The position numbers and the translations under genes are program-made. Below the pieces are notes generated by a model, which did no database searches, was not told the origin of the DNA, and saw nothing but the letters and a program-made list of their open reading frames with translations. A DNA stretch of 64,000 nucleotides. It comes from Pardosa pseudoannulata. Its lineage: Eukaryota; Arthropoda; Arachnida; Araneae; Lycosidae. The DNA is taken from positions 60,527,170 to 60,591,169 of the forward strand of contig CM063501.1 in NCBI GenBank assembly GCA_032207245.1. The letters are read 5' to 3'. This document shows positions 10,568 through 21,439 of this stretch, in pieces. Position 1 is the stretch's first letter; every line of letters begins with the position of its first letter.

Positions 10568-11767
10568 CACTGTCTACCAATAAGTATTTGGACACCTGAG
10601 ATAGAAAAGAAAAACTAACTTTATTCAAAATCAATAGTTGGTAGAGACTCCACGAGAGGCAATTACAGCGTGAAATCTCCGGAGCATACTTTCCACAAGT
10701 TTTTGTATTACAGCTAGTGGTATTGTCTTCCACTCGTCTTGGAGTAGACATAAAAGTTCCTTCACCGATTTTGGACCGGTAATGCATCCCTTAATTCGGC
10801 GATCCAACTCGTCCGAGAGGTTCTCGATAGGGTACAGTTCTGGACTCTGGGCAGGCCAGTCCATTCGATGAACTCCATTAGCACCATACCAAACCTTGGT
10901 TAACATCGAAACATGACAACTGGCATTGTCGTCCTGAAAGTAACAGGGGTCCAACCCGTAAAACTGCCACAACGTAAGAAGTACATTGTCATCCAAAATA
11001 GTGCAGTAGGCATCGGCATTTACCAAGGAACCCAGTTCATACCAGGAGAAACACCACCAGACCATAATTTCGCATCCGAAGAACTTGACTGTTGACACAA
11101 TATATTCTGGCAGGAGACGTTCTCCATGCAGACGCCAGACCCAGACCCTGCCATCCGAACGGTAAAGGGTGAACCTTGCTTCGTCGCTCCAAAGAACCCG
11201 TTTCACAGATCTACGGTTCAATGTCGATGTGCTTTGCACCAAATTAACCGAGTAGCGCGGTTGGACTTTGTGATCAAAGGCTTATGGACAGCAGCACGAC
11301 CATGAAAACCAAGTAGATGTGCTTCCTTACGGATGATATTCATTGAAACAATATTCCCGGATGCCTGTTGAAACTCCTCGCGGATGAGGGCCATCGGTTG
11401 GGTGCGGTTCTTTCGAATTTCTCTGGACAACACTCGTCGGTCTATATCTCTCAGTTTCGTTGGTCTACCGACTCGGGGCACATTCTGACAATCACCGCTC
11501 ACCTTCCACTTCCTAATCACATAGGCCACTGTCGATTTTGGGTACTTCATATCGATAGATATGTCCCTTAAGGATCGGCCACACTTGTGATACCCGATAA
11601 TTATACCTTTCTCGAAATCAGAGAGCTCCGAACTGCGTGGCATCTTGCATGCAACTAATGCCGATGCTGTTTCCTACACGATGTATACCGGTGGAGGCCG
11701 TGACGTACCCCAGGACAGCAGATATCGTCATTTGCATAGGTGTCCAAATACTTATTGGTAGACAGTG
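10568..11767 (-). mobile_element. Complete Tc1-type DNA transposon, 1,200 bp
   Basis: The ends are 30-bp perfect inverted repeats (10568-10597 and 11738-11767) starting CACTGTCTACCAATAAGTAT. The element is flanked by TA on both sides (10566-10567 and 11768-11769), the duplication made by Tc1/mariner transposases. It contains one transposase gene on the minus strand, occupying almost all the interior. Perfect termini and only one evident coding lesion argue for a fairly recent insertion compared with the other DNA elements here. Confidence 0.95.
10631..11643 (-). pseudogene. Tc1-family transposase, DD34E, broken by one frameshift
   Basis: The enzyme cuts and pastes the surrounding element. 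Translation starts at MPRSSELSDFEKG (11643). The first 141 residues carry two helix-turn-helix units (about residues 1-55 and 70-120) joined by a GRPTK basic motif, the DNA-binding part. That frame stops at 11218, and the remainder continues in another frame from about 11242. The second part holds the catalytic triad: D in LWSDEARFTL, D in CYFQDDNASCH, and E in SPELYPIENL. The second D and the E are separated by exactly 34 residues, diagnostic of Tc1. A tryptophan common after IENL is serine here. Together the parts are about 340 residues, normal family length. One small indel near 11218-11242 inactivates it; no other stop is seen. Confidence 0.93.
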
Positions 11768-11769
11768 TA

Positions 11770-12830
11770 TGATGAATTTTATCTTCCCCTTTTATAATTT
11801 GTTTAACAAGTTCATTTATAAGAAATACCTTTTTGATCTAATTTACTTCTGATACATTGCTTTCAACATTGATACTACAATAAAAGGATTCCAAAAGAAA
11901 CTTTTTTTTTATCAAGTTTTATTGTAACGGGTGCTAGAATAACCTAGTGCTCTAAGAAATCAAACAAAAACTAAAGTTTATCTTGTTATATAAGTTTTAC
12001 ATAGAAATTTTTTTATTGTGTCGGTAGTAATAGTTAAATATCTCCCTAACTGAAGATCTTAATTTTTATTAAAATCCTAAGCGATAAACAGAATTCACGG
12101 TCTGCATCAGTAAATAAAAAATTATCATCTTTTCTTTGAATTCCTGCTAAACTCTCTCACCTGTTGCATCGAGATAAAACTAATATATATGAATTTATTC
12201 ATAGATTATTTTTCATTATTTACATTAAATATTAGTAAGGTAGATCTCAGCTTGATAAAATTTATGATTAAGATTCAGATAAATATCATATTATTACTCA
12301 TGTTTTTGTTAGATATAAGAAAAATAAACTAGTTTCTTTATTTTAAGTTGACTATTTGCAGTACCACTTTACTTTATTCATAGTATTTATGTTCATTTAA
12401 TGTAAAACATTAATAAACTATGATATTTATCTGGACTATAGCAAATTTACTTATTATATTACTAAAAATGCATGAAATCTGCATGATTAGTCAAATTTAA
12501 CTTTTTACATGATATTATAAATAAGTAGATCCTAATAGGAAGTCTTGGATTTCTTACAAATTTTAGTTTATTTACTGTTTGAAATCTTAGGTGATATTAT
12601 AAAATATTTCAAAGAAACACTCCACTTATCTTGATCCTTTTGGGAAACATTCTAAAAATCTTTCTGAGAGAATTTAATGTTTTTTAATTGCTACTTTTTA
12701 TAGAAATTTGAATATATGATTCTAATAACTAAAGCAGATTTTACACACGGGATCATTACTTAACATTATATCTTACCAAGATATTTCTTTTTAAGGTAAC
12801 ATGCGCTTGAGCTATTGTATTCCTCTAGCT
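11770..12830. other. No feature recognised
   Basis: Very AT-rich unique sequence without a notable frame or a second copy in the window. Confidence 0.5.
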
Positions 12831-12837
12831 CGATGTT

Positions 12838-12950
12838 AATCTAAGAGGTAAAATAAAATTCTCTCTGACCGGCTGGCATTTTAAGAATTCTTTAAACAAA
12901 TTTTATGTGATAGAATAGCAAATTCTTTACGATGTTATTTTTTCTTTTTT
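12838..12950 (-). repeat. Inverted copy of the 165-bp array unit
   Basis: Read on the minus strand, 12838-12950 matches one unit of the array at 13030-13830: AGCAAATTCT / AGAATTTGCT, TTAAGAATTCTT and AAAATTCTCTCTGACCGG correspond to GAATTTGCTGTTC, TTAAAGAATTCC and CAGGCCAGAGGGAATTTT. It thus faces the array as a diverged inverted repeat. Confidence 0.6.
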
Positions 12951-13029
12951 CTTAAAGAATCGAGAAAAAAAATGTATTCAGTTTTAAATTATCTATGAGA
13001 AATGTTGGTATATTCTATTTTAAATACAA

Positions 13030-13830
13030 ACAAGAACATTTAACACACATTAATTAGAAAAAAAGATAGCAGACTAGAGAATTTGCTGTTCTTTGATGTG
13101 GTATAATTTTTAACGAATTATTTTAATAGGAGCAGGTTAGAGGGAATTTTATTTTTAACATGAGGTAACACCACAGGTTAAAAGAGAACAATTAAGACAT
13201 TAATTCGAATAAAGAAAAAGGTAGGATGCTAGTGAATTTACTGTTCTACCACGTGGTATAGTTTTTTTTAAAAGAATTCCTTATATGTGAGCAGGCCAGC
13301 AGTTATTTTATTTTTACTATAGGCTACCAAGAGGTAAAGCCATAGGTTAAACAAGAACATTTAACAGAGATTAATTAAAAAAAATGAAAAAGATAGCATT
13401 CAAGAGAGTTTGCTGTTCTATCACGTGGTGTAATTTTTAAAGAATTCCTTAAATGTGAGCAGGCCAGAAGGATTTTTATTATTATTATAGGTTACCAAGA
13501 GGTAAAACCATAGGTTAAACAAGAACATTTAACAGACATTAATTAAAAAAAACAAAAAATAGCATGCTAGAGATTTTTCTGTTGCACCACAGGGTATAAA
13601 ATTTTAAAGAATTCCTTAATTGTGATCAGGAGGAAGTTTTATTTTTACTATATGTTACGTACCAAGAGGTAAAACCATAGGTTAAACAAAAGCATTTAAC
13701 CGACAGTAATTAAAAAAGAAAGAAAGAAAGAGATAGCATGCTAGAGACTTTGCTGTTCTTTCATGTGGTATAATTTTTAAAAAATTCTTTAAATGTGAGC
13801 AGGCCAGAGGGAATTTTATTTTTACCATAA
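13030..13830. repeat. Tandem array, five units of about 165 bp
   Basis: Units start near AACAAGAACATTTAAC at about 13030, 13179, 13346, 13513 and 13679. Each carries TTAATTARAAAAA, GATAGCATGCTAGAGA, TTTGCTGTTCT, GTGGTATAATTTTTAA, GAATTCCTTAAATGTGAGCA and GGCCAGAGGGAATTTTATTTTTA. The copies differ by several percent. No gene. Confidence 0.85.
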
Positions 13831-14596
13831 GTAGCACTGAACGAGAGAAATCCAATATGGCAGTTAAAACCCCCTTAAAACTCCAATATTCGTATCACTA
13901 ATAAGAACATTGATGGTCACTTCCTATTTGTGAGGTACACCATTGACTTTTCACAATTACCTATAATTAATTTTGGATGTTAGGGGTGAGAAAATGTACA
14001 AAGTTCAAAAGAGAACGCTCAAGTATTAAAATAATTGGTTATGAAACATTTAATTGATTAAAATTAGAAATATATATGGGCAGCCTATCACATATATGTG
14101 CTTCTTACAGATCTTATACGAGAGTAAGAGAATTAAACAGGTTAGGATTTTTAAATACCAAAAATTCCGTCCCATTATATATAATCAACTAATATCCCCA
14201 TGTCTTCTTTCAAATCTTGGTTTCAATGTCTTTTGTGGTAAAATTAAAAAAAAGTGTATAAAACCGTATCAAATTGAAAGCTCGAGTTCAACCAACCCTG
14301 ACTGGATCTCAGACAGAGCGGCAGATTTGCTTAAAAGGATTAAGCGAAACCACACCAGAATTAACGGCGACTGTTTTCGAATAAAGAGGATTGCTGAGAC
14401 ACTGAGATCCAACAATTCTTCGCATTATCCAGGTGCGTCTTTTTTGGTGGACAGTGTGTGTGCGCGCGTGCAGCGATACCATCAGCTGAAGGTCGGAAGT
14501 TAATGGGCGCATGATAAGGCTCATTAAGAGATGATTGAATGGATTCAATGGGGATGAAAGGAAGATCAACTGACGTAGCGCTAGAAGATTTTAATG
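13831..14596. other. No gene recognised; one 149-codon frame of unclear meaning
   Basis: A plus-strand frame at 14054-14503 is the longest non-repeat frame nearby, and 14280-14530 is GC-richer. Its translation (Lys/Ile/Arg-rich, start in AT-rich sequence) shows no domain I recognise, and no splice or promoter signal settles it. I treat it as chance or a decayed fragment. Confidence 0.3.
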
Positions 14597-14829
14597 ACCG
14601 ATCACGGATCTGCGGTTCCGGAAATAAAGCGAAGTTTCAGAGTATAAAAAGAATAAAATGAAGCAACCGTTGAGAAGTATGAAGAAAGCCGTAAAAATTT
14701 TCTCAACCCATTAACACCTTGAGTTCATGAAACTTCTTAAAAAAAAAAGCTTGTAGCACTTTTATAGTTTTTGAAACAATTATTTTTATTAAAATAATAT
14801 TAAATATTACAGCTTATACTTATTCGTTG

Positions 14830-15050
14830 GGGAAGTGTAGCTTTAAATATCAAAGGTTTAATTTAGGTTGGGGTAGTAAGATTTACTCTTTTGATACATG
14901 AGGACTAATGAGACCGGAACCAATTGCTTAAAACCAATTCCAAATGGCTACAAACATCTAAGGTAGCAGCAGGAGGTGAACCAGCAAATTCCGGTACCGA
15001 AGAGCAAGACCATACGCACCTAGCAATCCTTCGGTGTGTGTATGTGATGA
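14830..15050 (-). mobile_element. Degenerate Arg-like SINE (array copy 1)
   Basis: Minus-strand SINE copy. It keeps GACTAATGAGACCGG, the GGCTACAAACATC block and a decayed tRNA-like head. The B box is mutated (GAGGTGAACC). Confidence 0.55.
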
Positions 15051-15184
15051 GATCAGCAGAGTAGGTTTCAGTGTTAGTAAAGGTGTATAATACACGCATA
15101 TTTACGTAATATGTATATAATTTTATAAAGGTGTGGTGTCAATAAGCTCCTTTTACCGGACAGTAAGTCATAATTAAAATCATT

Positions 15185-15375
15185 GATTTGTTTTGGATTG
15201 GGGCAATGCGATTCACTGTTTTGTTATACGAGAACTAATGAGACCGGGCATATTGCCTAAAAGCCGAATCCGCACGACTACAAATGTGTATGCCAGAAGC
15301 AGGATTCGAATCTAAGAAGTCCGATATCGAAAAGTAACGCCCTACCAACTCACCCATAATTCGACAAGCATCGCA
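15185..15375 (-). mobile_element. Degenerate Arg-like SINE (array copy 2)
   Basis: Minus-strand SINE copy. It keeps GAACTAATGAGACCGGGC, a GACTACAAATGT block, AGGATTCGAATCT (B box region) and ACGCCCTACCAACT (A box region). Confidence 0.6.
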
Positions 15376-15777
15376 GGGCAACATTTGTTAAAAGGAAAAT
15401 TTTCCTGATAACACATTTCATTGCTATCTTATGCAAAGGCATTGCCCTAAAGCGAAGTCCAATAACAGATACAGTTATTAGTCTTAAGTTTAGTTGATGC
15501 TCGAATGAGGGATTTGTTGTTATGGAAATAAAGAAAAGTTTTATGTTTTAGATTAAACTGAATGTTGGGAAGTATCAAGAACTTTATAAGCATATTCTTA
15601 ACCTACTAAACACTGGATTCCGTATTTGAGAATATTTAAAAAATAGCTTGTAGAGTTTTTATTGTTTACTTGGAATAATTCATTCCATTCAAATAAAATT
15701 GAATGGAAATGCTGAAAAAAAATCTTGAAAATTGCAGTTTGTCCATATTCGTGGACAAAGTGTAGTTTTAAACATCG

Positions 15778-15990
15778 TTGGTTTGGTTTGGACTGGAGCA
15801 ATCTATTGTTTTGCTACACGAGATCTAATGAGACCGGGATCTATACTAAAGCTTATACCAAATGACTAAAACACCTAGGCCAGAAACAGGATGGGAAACT
15901 ACGAACTGATCTATCGAAAAGTATCGTCCGACCCTGAATAAAAAGGATATCACCCATTCGCCCATCGTTAAGACCAAATCGCATGACGTC
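15778..15990 (-). mobile_element. Degenerate Arg-like SINE (array copy 3)
   Basis: Minus-strand SINE copy. It keeps TTTGGTTTGGACTGGAG, TCTAATGAGACCGGGA and CCCATTCGCCCATCGTT. The B box is largely lost. Confidence 0.55.
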
Positions 15991-16432
15991 ATTTGTAAAA
16001 AAGAAAAATTTCGCAATAGCACATTTCCCTACTATCTTATGTAAATAAACTACTCCGAAGTCTAATAACAGGTTTATTAGTTCAGATTTTATTTGATGTA
16101 CTAATCATGAACCTGCTGTTCTGGAAATAAAGCAAAGTTTCATGGTATAGAATTAACTGAATAAACCTTTGAAAAATACCAAGAAAATTATAAAAATATT
16201 CTTAAGCCATCTGAATCTTGCTTTGTATTTGAAAAAGAAATTGGTAAAAGAATAGCTAGTATTGCCTTTCTTTCTTTTTTCTGAAAGTTAATGGCATCAT
16301 TCTGAAAATTTTTTCAATTTTTTCTGTTATTATTTATATTTTGTCAATTGGATTAATATTTCATAACTTTTTGAAAGTTGCAAATGAATTTACTTTTTTT
16401 AAGTAAGTGCATTAACTGAAATCAGGAAGAAG

Positions 16433-16610
16433 TTTGGTTTGGATTTGGAGGGCTACAGTCTACTTTTTGCAAGACGAGGCCTAATGAGACCTGGACCTAC
16501 TGATTAAAGCCGATTCTGAACGGCTACGAACATCCATGCCACTGTGGGATTCGAACCCACGAACTCCGGTTCCGAAGGTCAGCACCCTAACCATTCGGCC
16601 ATCGTTCGGC
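16433..16610 (-). mobile_element. Young, complete tRNA-Arg-like SINE, 178 bp
   Basis: It is flanked by a perfect 14-bp target-site duplication, AAATCAGGAAGAAG (16419-16432 and 16611-16624). On the minus strand the head reads like a tRNA: A box TGGCCGAATGGTTAGGGTG, loop region CTTCGGAACCGG, B box GGTTCGAATCCCAC. A body of about 100 bp follows, ending GGAGGGCTAC reversed and an AAACCAAA-type tail. A and B boxes are the internal RNA polymerase III promoter. The similarity is to a tRNA-Arg with a TCG-like loop. SINEs move with the machinery of a partner LINE (family knowledge). This is the best reference copy in the window. Confidence 0.9.
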
Positions 16611-16624
16611 AAATCAGGAAGAAG

Positions 16625-17163
16625 AGCTGTATCTATAATTAAACTTTATTTTAGAGTAGCGTTTTTATATAAGGTAGCAAACAATATGTTATCACGAATT
16701 TTTTGTCTTTTTCAAATGAATGTTCTACGATGTTCAAAACCCAAGTTCATGGAATAATGAGAATGCAATTTTCAAAATTCTTTGAATTTTACTATATACT
16801 CATGAGAGTAAAAAGAAATGTTAGATTTCAGATATTCATCAATTCACATTCAGGAGAAATGATCCAAGTGTTGTTAATGGGTTAAACTGTTATTTGAGAT
16901 CTATTTATACTTGAGATTTTTCTCATAAATGGGAAAGTAAGCTATGTTTACCATTTAAAATATACAAAGAGAAATAACTTTCCTGTTTGCATAGCAATGG
17001 GGTATATAAGCTAATCACGTCTGTGTAGTTTGTAAATTTATCACTTTTCATTTCATGTTTAATACTCAAACATTTTTACAATGGATGCTTTCTTAAACAG
17101 TCTCTATAAATAGCAGAATAAATGTATTTGAGTTCTGAAACCCAAATGTATAAATTCCAAACA
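16625..17163. other. No feature recognised
   Basis: AT-rich unique sequence. Short frames (73 and 60 codons) here have no recognisable domain; the first runs out of the SINE. Confidence 0.45.
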
Positions 17164-18385
17164 AAATGTTTGGTATTTCAAAGTATACAAAAAGTAAAAA
17201 AATATCGATAATTTTTAAAGAATATTTTAATGTTGTTAAAAATGATCACACTGTAAAAAGTATCGGCATATTAAAAGTGTAGCGTATCGTTTGATTAGAA
17301 CTTTGAATAAGATTTGAAAATTTAAGCAATGTGTTCACAATAATGAATGTTGTTAACGTGTTTACATAGTACTATCATAATAAAATTGTCAACTATAAAC
17401 GAGATGTGGATGGGCATATGTCACCAATCAAATTACTTCCTACATTGGTGAATTACTTATCTAATTATACACACAACGCTAATTTACAGTAGTTCTCAAT
17501 AGTCAATTCTAACTATCTACTAAAAAGTCAAAACGAGTCTTAAATCACATTTTGAAATCTTATTTTCTTATATAAGTCAATACCTAACCGCACTTCATAA
17601 ATCCTCTATTCGTTGTCCTTGTAACGACAATTCGTATGCAATTATTTAAGATTTATTTAAATGTTTGAAGCTACCTGGTACTTCTGGTGAAATAAAGGCC
17701 ATATTAAATCTTAAACTTGATGTTAGTAAATATTTAAATGTTTGTTATTTCAAAGAATATAAAAAGTAAAAAATATCAATCATTTTTAAAGAATATTTTA
17801 ATTTTGTTAAAAATGATCACTCCGTAAAAAGTATTCGTCCTATTAAAATTGTAGCCTATATTAAATATATTTTAATGCTGTTAAAAATGATTACTCTGTA
17901 AGAAGTATTCGTCCTAAAATGATAGAGTAGCATTTGATTAGAACTTTGAATCAGGTTTGAAAATTGAAACAATGTGTCTACCATAATGAATGTTGTTAAC
18001 GTGTTTACATAGTACTATCATAATGAAATTCTCAACTATAAACGAGGTGTGGGTGGGAATATGTCACCAATCAAATTACTTCCTACATTGGTGAATTACT
18101 GATCTAATTATATACACAACACTAACTTACAGTAGTTCTCAATAGTCAATTCTAACTATCTACTAAAAAGTCAAAACGAGTCTTAAATCACATTTTGAAA
18201 TCTTATTTTCTTATATAAGTCAATACCTAACCGCACTTCATAAATCCTCTATTCGTTGTCCTTGTACACGACAATTCGTATGTAATTATTCAAGATTTAT
18301 TTAAATGTTTGAAGCTACCGTGTATTTCTTGAGGTTAAATAAAGGCCATAGTAAATCTTAAACTTGATGTTAGCAAATATTTTAA
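17164..18385. repeat. Tandem duplication, unit about 573 bp, second copy with an internal duplication
   Basis: Copy 1 is 17164-17736 and copy 2 is 17737-18385, joined head to tail at AATGTTTGKTATTTCAAAG. They share long near-identical stretches, including ATGTCACCAATCAAATTACT and GTTGTTAACGTGTTTACATA. Copy 2 is longer because about 75 bp around TTTTAATNNTGTTAAAAATG are repeated inside it. Confidence 0.85.
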
Positions 18386-18792
18386 TCCTAGGAATAAATT
18401 TTAATGTCTGATCATGTTGCATTATACTGTTGCAATACAAAGACTGAAGCGACAAAGCAAATTTATTCTCACAATGCAACTTTCATAATTTTTTACCCGT
18501 CTCTAAAATCACAAGGAAAAATAAAACATATGATCGATTTACAAGTATCTTGACTCTTTCTTATTTTCCAGTCAGAAACAAGAAATAAGTTTTTGAAAAC
18601 GCCATATTCCCTTTTGTCTTCACCTGAAATACTTAGTAAAATTTTTACTAACTGATAGGAATTGCTGCTCCTATGAATGTGACAATATTTTGAGGGCATG
18701 TGTTATGGTACATTACTTCAATTTATCCTTCATCTGTGCTGAATGACAATTAATGCACTACTGTTATTATAGGCTTTAGGATGAGAAACCTA
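18386..18792. other. No feature recognised
   Basis: AT-rich unique sequence. A 68-codon minus-strand frame at 18493-18699 shows no recognisable domain. Confidence 0.4.
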
Positions 18793-18870
18793 TTAACACT
18801 AGATTTTATGAAAACATATTTAGGGTTAACATTAACACTAGATTTAAGGATGTTGATTATATACCTATTT

Positions 18871-19125
18871 TTACTGAAGTGAGCCAATTTGACTCAAACA
18901 AGAAAATTGAAGTTTTTTGGAAAGAAAATAGTTCCAAATTAATTTAAATGAAATGTTTATTATCAAAAAACTCATGGAAAACATTTTTTTACATATAAAA
19001 TCTGAAACACATTTTCCGCAAACATTTCTATTACATTTAGCACAGTGCTTTTTACATCTGTTTCTTTTGCATGATTGCTGAATTTGACAATTCTTCCGTG
19101 CGTCAGTAGCATGAATTTCTGTCAT
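18871..19125 (-). pseudogene. piggyBac transposase C-terminal cysteine-rich fragment
   Basis: This 84-codon minus-strand frame begins MTEIHATDARKNCQIQQSC and continues KRNRCKKHCAKCNRNVCGKC. Seven or more cysteines in CxxC-like spacing match the tail of piggyBac transposases, although it is not close to the tail at 9550-9830. Only the tail remains; the catalytic core is absent. The last third of the frame is AT-rich and hydrophobic and lies within the element's left end, so it is probably read-through rather than ancestral coding sequence. Confidence 0.6.
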
Positions 19126-19384
19126 TGGACTGGAAGTGTTCTCGACTTTTTTTCTATATTTACTTTATACTATACTTTATATTTACTTTATACTATATTT
19201 ATTACTATATTTATTTATTTTCATATATATTCTATGAGTCAAATTGGCTCACAACCGTGAAAATAGGTATGACACATTTGATAATGCGAAATGAAGGGGT
19301 TTGCGGGGCAGAGGAATGAAAGTTTACATATAGTTTATTACTTAACTAAAAATCAACGTATGTTTTTGAAAAGTGATATTAAAG

Positions 19385-19386
<2 letters not shown>

Positions 19387-19434
<48 letters not shown>
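19387..19434. repeat. (TA)n microsatellite
   Basis: About 48 bp of pure TA within the right half of the piggyBac-type element. Confidence 0.95.
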
Positions 19435-19437
<3 letters not shown>

Positions 19438-19487
19438 ATCAAATTTTTAATGAGTCAAATTGGCTCGGTCCGTAAATCTAGTGTTAA

Positions 19488-19912
19488 GCAACCGTTATTA
19501 CAATCATAATATTTGTTTTGAAATTTATACTAGGGTAGAATTTAATGAAGTTATCGAAACTGTTAGGTCTATATTTTATTCTATGTATAATTTTGTTTTC
19601 AATGGTAATGGTATTGAAGAACTTGGTATGATCTTGTATAATGAATTATTTCACATTCACTTTATCCGGAAGTGTATCACATCTTAAAATTTATTCGGAT
19701 AAAGGATAGCCCCTTCAATTACTTAGAGGTTTCATATAAGTCTTACACAGAAAACTGGAAAGATATTAGAACGATAACTAGAAAGATTTTATTAAGTTTT
19801 TCAGATTAAGGTCAGAACTCATGCAATCATAAATATTCACAATAACTAATATGAACAACAGCTTGATCATTTTTGGACGACGGTCTGAAAAATATTTGTA
19901 CCTTAAATTTTT
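19488..19912. other. No feature firmly recognised
   Basis: A 75-codon plus-strand frame starts inside the element end at 19460 and runs to 19687. Its translation has no domain I can name. The following sequence keeps open in patches, which could reflect an old retroelement, but I cannot support that. Confidence 0.3.
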
Positions 19913-20092
19913 CAGATAAAACTTTTTAAAGTTGATTGAACTAATTAAGTTATCAGATTTTTAACTTGGCGGACTTGGTTGTATCGAAGTATCCTCAGTA
20001 ACTGCAGATAAAACTTTTTAAAGTTGATTGAACTAATTAAGTTATCAGATTTTTAACTTGGCGGACTTGGTTGTATCGAAGTATCCTCAGTA
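19913..20092. repeat. Recent tandem duplication, 92-bp unit, two copies
   Basis: The unit starting CAGATAAAACTTTTTAAAGT at 19913 is repeated at 20005 without a difference for about 88 bp. It ends CCTCAGTAA in both. Confidence 0.95.
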
Positions 20093-20319
20093 AATTTATT
20101 TATTCAGTTTTTTCTCTATGGTCTCCGAAAAATATTTTTAAAGATTAAATTTTTCTTGTCATTATTTTTATTGTTTTCTTTTTACTATTAAAGGTATTTA
20201 TTTAATGAAGGTCTCCTTTTTTTAATTCTTCTCATTTGAATTTTTCTAATTTTGAAATTTGACTTACAAGATCACAGAATTTTTTAATAAGTATATTACT
20301 TATTATAAAAATATTTTAA

Positions 20320-20860
20320 TTCCTTGCTTTGTCGTATTATATTATAAATTTATTGATGAATTTTTATAATTAGGTATTTATTATGAAGCTTTAGTCTTTT
20401 AAATATTAAACACTGGTCTGTATCTGAAACTGTTTATAACTATGTCGAAATTTTCCATAGGGATAATGTATTTGATAATCAATATTTGCCATTTAAATTG
20501 ATCTATTGTACTATTAGATGAATTATCAACAATCCCAAAGAATAGGTTGTGTAAAAATAAACTGAAGTTAATGAATAAGAAACCACTTGCTTTGTTAACT
20601 TCATAAAAAATATTATAAATTTATTGTTTTGAGTATGCCGTAGGCATATAATAGTTGAATTACGTTAACTTATGAAGCATTAGTCATTTAACTAGGAAAC
20701 ATTGGTCTGCATCTGAAAGAGTTTGTAAGTGTATCGAAATTTTACAGTAGGGATAATGTATCTGAAATTCAATAGTTGCCTTTTAAATTGATCTATTGTA
20801 CTATCAGATGAATTATCAACAGTCCCAAAGAATAGGTTGTACAAAAAAAAACCAGTTAAC
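20320..20860. repeat. Diverged tandem duplication, unit about 262 bp
   Basis: Copy 1 (20320-20582) and copy 2 (20583-20860) share CTTGCTTTGT, TATTATAAATTTATTG, TTATGAAGC, a TTAAATTGATCTATTGTACT block, GATGAATTATCAACA and TCCCAAAGAATAGGTTGT. They differ by roughly one base in six to eight. Confidence 0.75.
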
Positions 20861-21435
20861 TCTATTATACTTAAACCCTCTTGAGCTCCATTATTCCGTA
20901 CATTAGGCTATATAAACGCTGTAACTGCTTTTTCTTTCTATATGATTCTTTGGGAGAAAAACTGCTTTTTTATTGAGCTTTTCGTTAGGAGATTGATCTC
21001 GATCTTGTAGATATAGGTTAAGGTACCAGTTATTTCATAATTTAATGCCACTTTTAACAGGAAAAATTCGTTGAACGTATATCTGGAAATCAATCAGAGA
21101 CTCTTCTTGTGTAGCATACTTTTAGTTTGTGATATTTTACTTGTACTTTTTTCGATTTAAACTGCTGTTTTAAGCAATTTTTATTGAAGTGAGTTTGGTA
21201 TTAACATACAAATATTTTTATTATTTTTATGACAGTACTATATTTTTAAGCATTATTTATGGGAAATGTCTTCCAATGAAACTGCCGCATAAGATTATCT
21301 GATACATTTATCATCAATACCACAGGCCGTTATATGTTTGAAACATTTCCACACTTAAGACGATTTTGAAAGAATATTAATGGTATTCCATACTAAAAAT
21401 TAAATACATTCTGAAGAACTATGAGAATAATATAA
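20861..21435. other. No feature recognised
   Basis: AT-rich unique sequence without notable frames. Confidence 0.45.
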
Positions 21436-21439
21436 TTAA

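Larger units (their letters stand above)
14597..16260. repeat. Diverged tandem array of a SINE-plus-flank unit of about 600 bp
   Basis: A flank block containing GGAAATAAAGNRAAGTTT, a GAANNRTNAAGAA stretch and TCTTAANCCANNNNAACNCT occurs at about 14597-14790, 15380-15740 and 15990-16240. SINE-derived blocks occur at about 14830-15050, 15185-15375 and 15778-15990. The order is flank, SINE, SINE, flank, SINE, flank, so one flank block was lost between the first two SINEs. SINE-to-flank spacing is constant (about 290 bp), showing the SINE was duplicated along with its flank rather than inserted each time. Confidence 0.65.
18836..19483 (-). mobile_element. piggyBac-type non-autonomous element, 648 bp
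   Basis: It is flanked by TTAA on both sides (18832-18835 and 19484-19487). Terminal inverted repeats of about 15 bp, CACTAGATTTAMGGA, differ at one base. Inside each end is GAGCCAATTTGACTCA (left about 18880, right reversed at about 19451), and a third copy lies at about 19233-19249 with its own ACCTATTTT neighbour. The minus strand encodes the cysteine-rich tail of a piggyBac transposase. An extra CACTAGATTT next to TTAA at 18793-18806 suggests a second, overlapping end. A (TA)n tract lies inside (19387-19434). Confidence 0.8.

Noticed and set aside
10913..11852. Plus-strand frames of 60-71 codons over the Tc1 element
   Set aside because: Antisense shadows of the transposase on the minus strand.
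13030..13830. Possible CRISPR-like array
   Set aside because: The whole 165-bp unit repeats with drift; there are no short constant repeats with variable spacers, and the DNA is clearly animal.
14054..14503. 149-codon frame with a GC-richer second half
   Set aside because: No recognisable domain, no conserved start context and no second copy; listed only as unexplained sequence.
16540..16605. Possible genuine tRNA gene on the minus strand
   Set aside because: It is the head of a SINE with a perfect target-site duplication.
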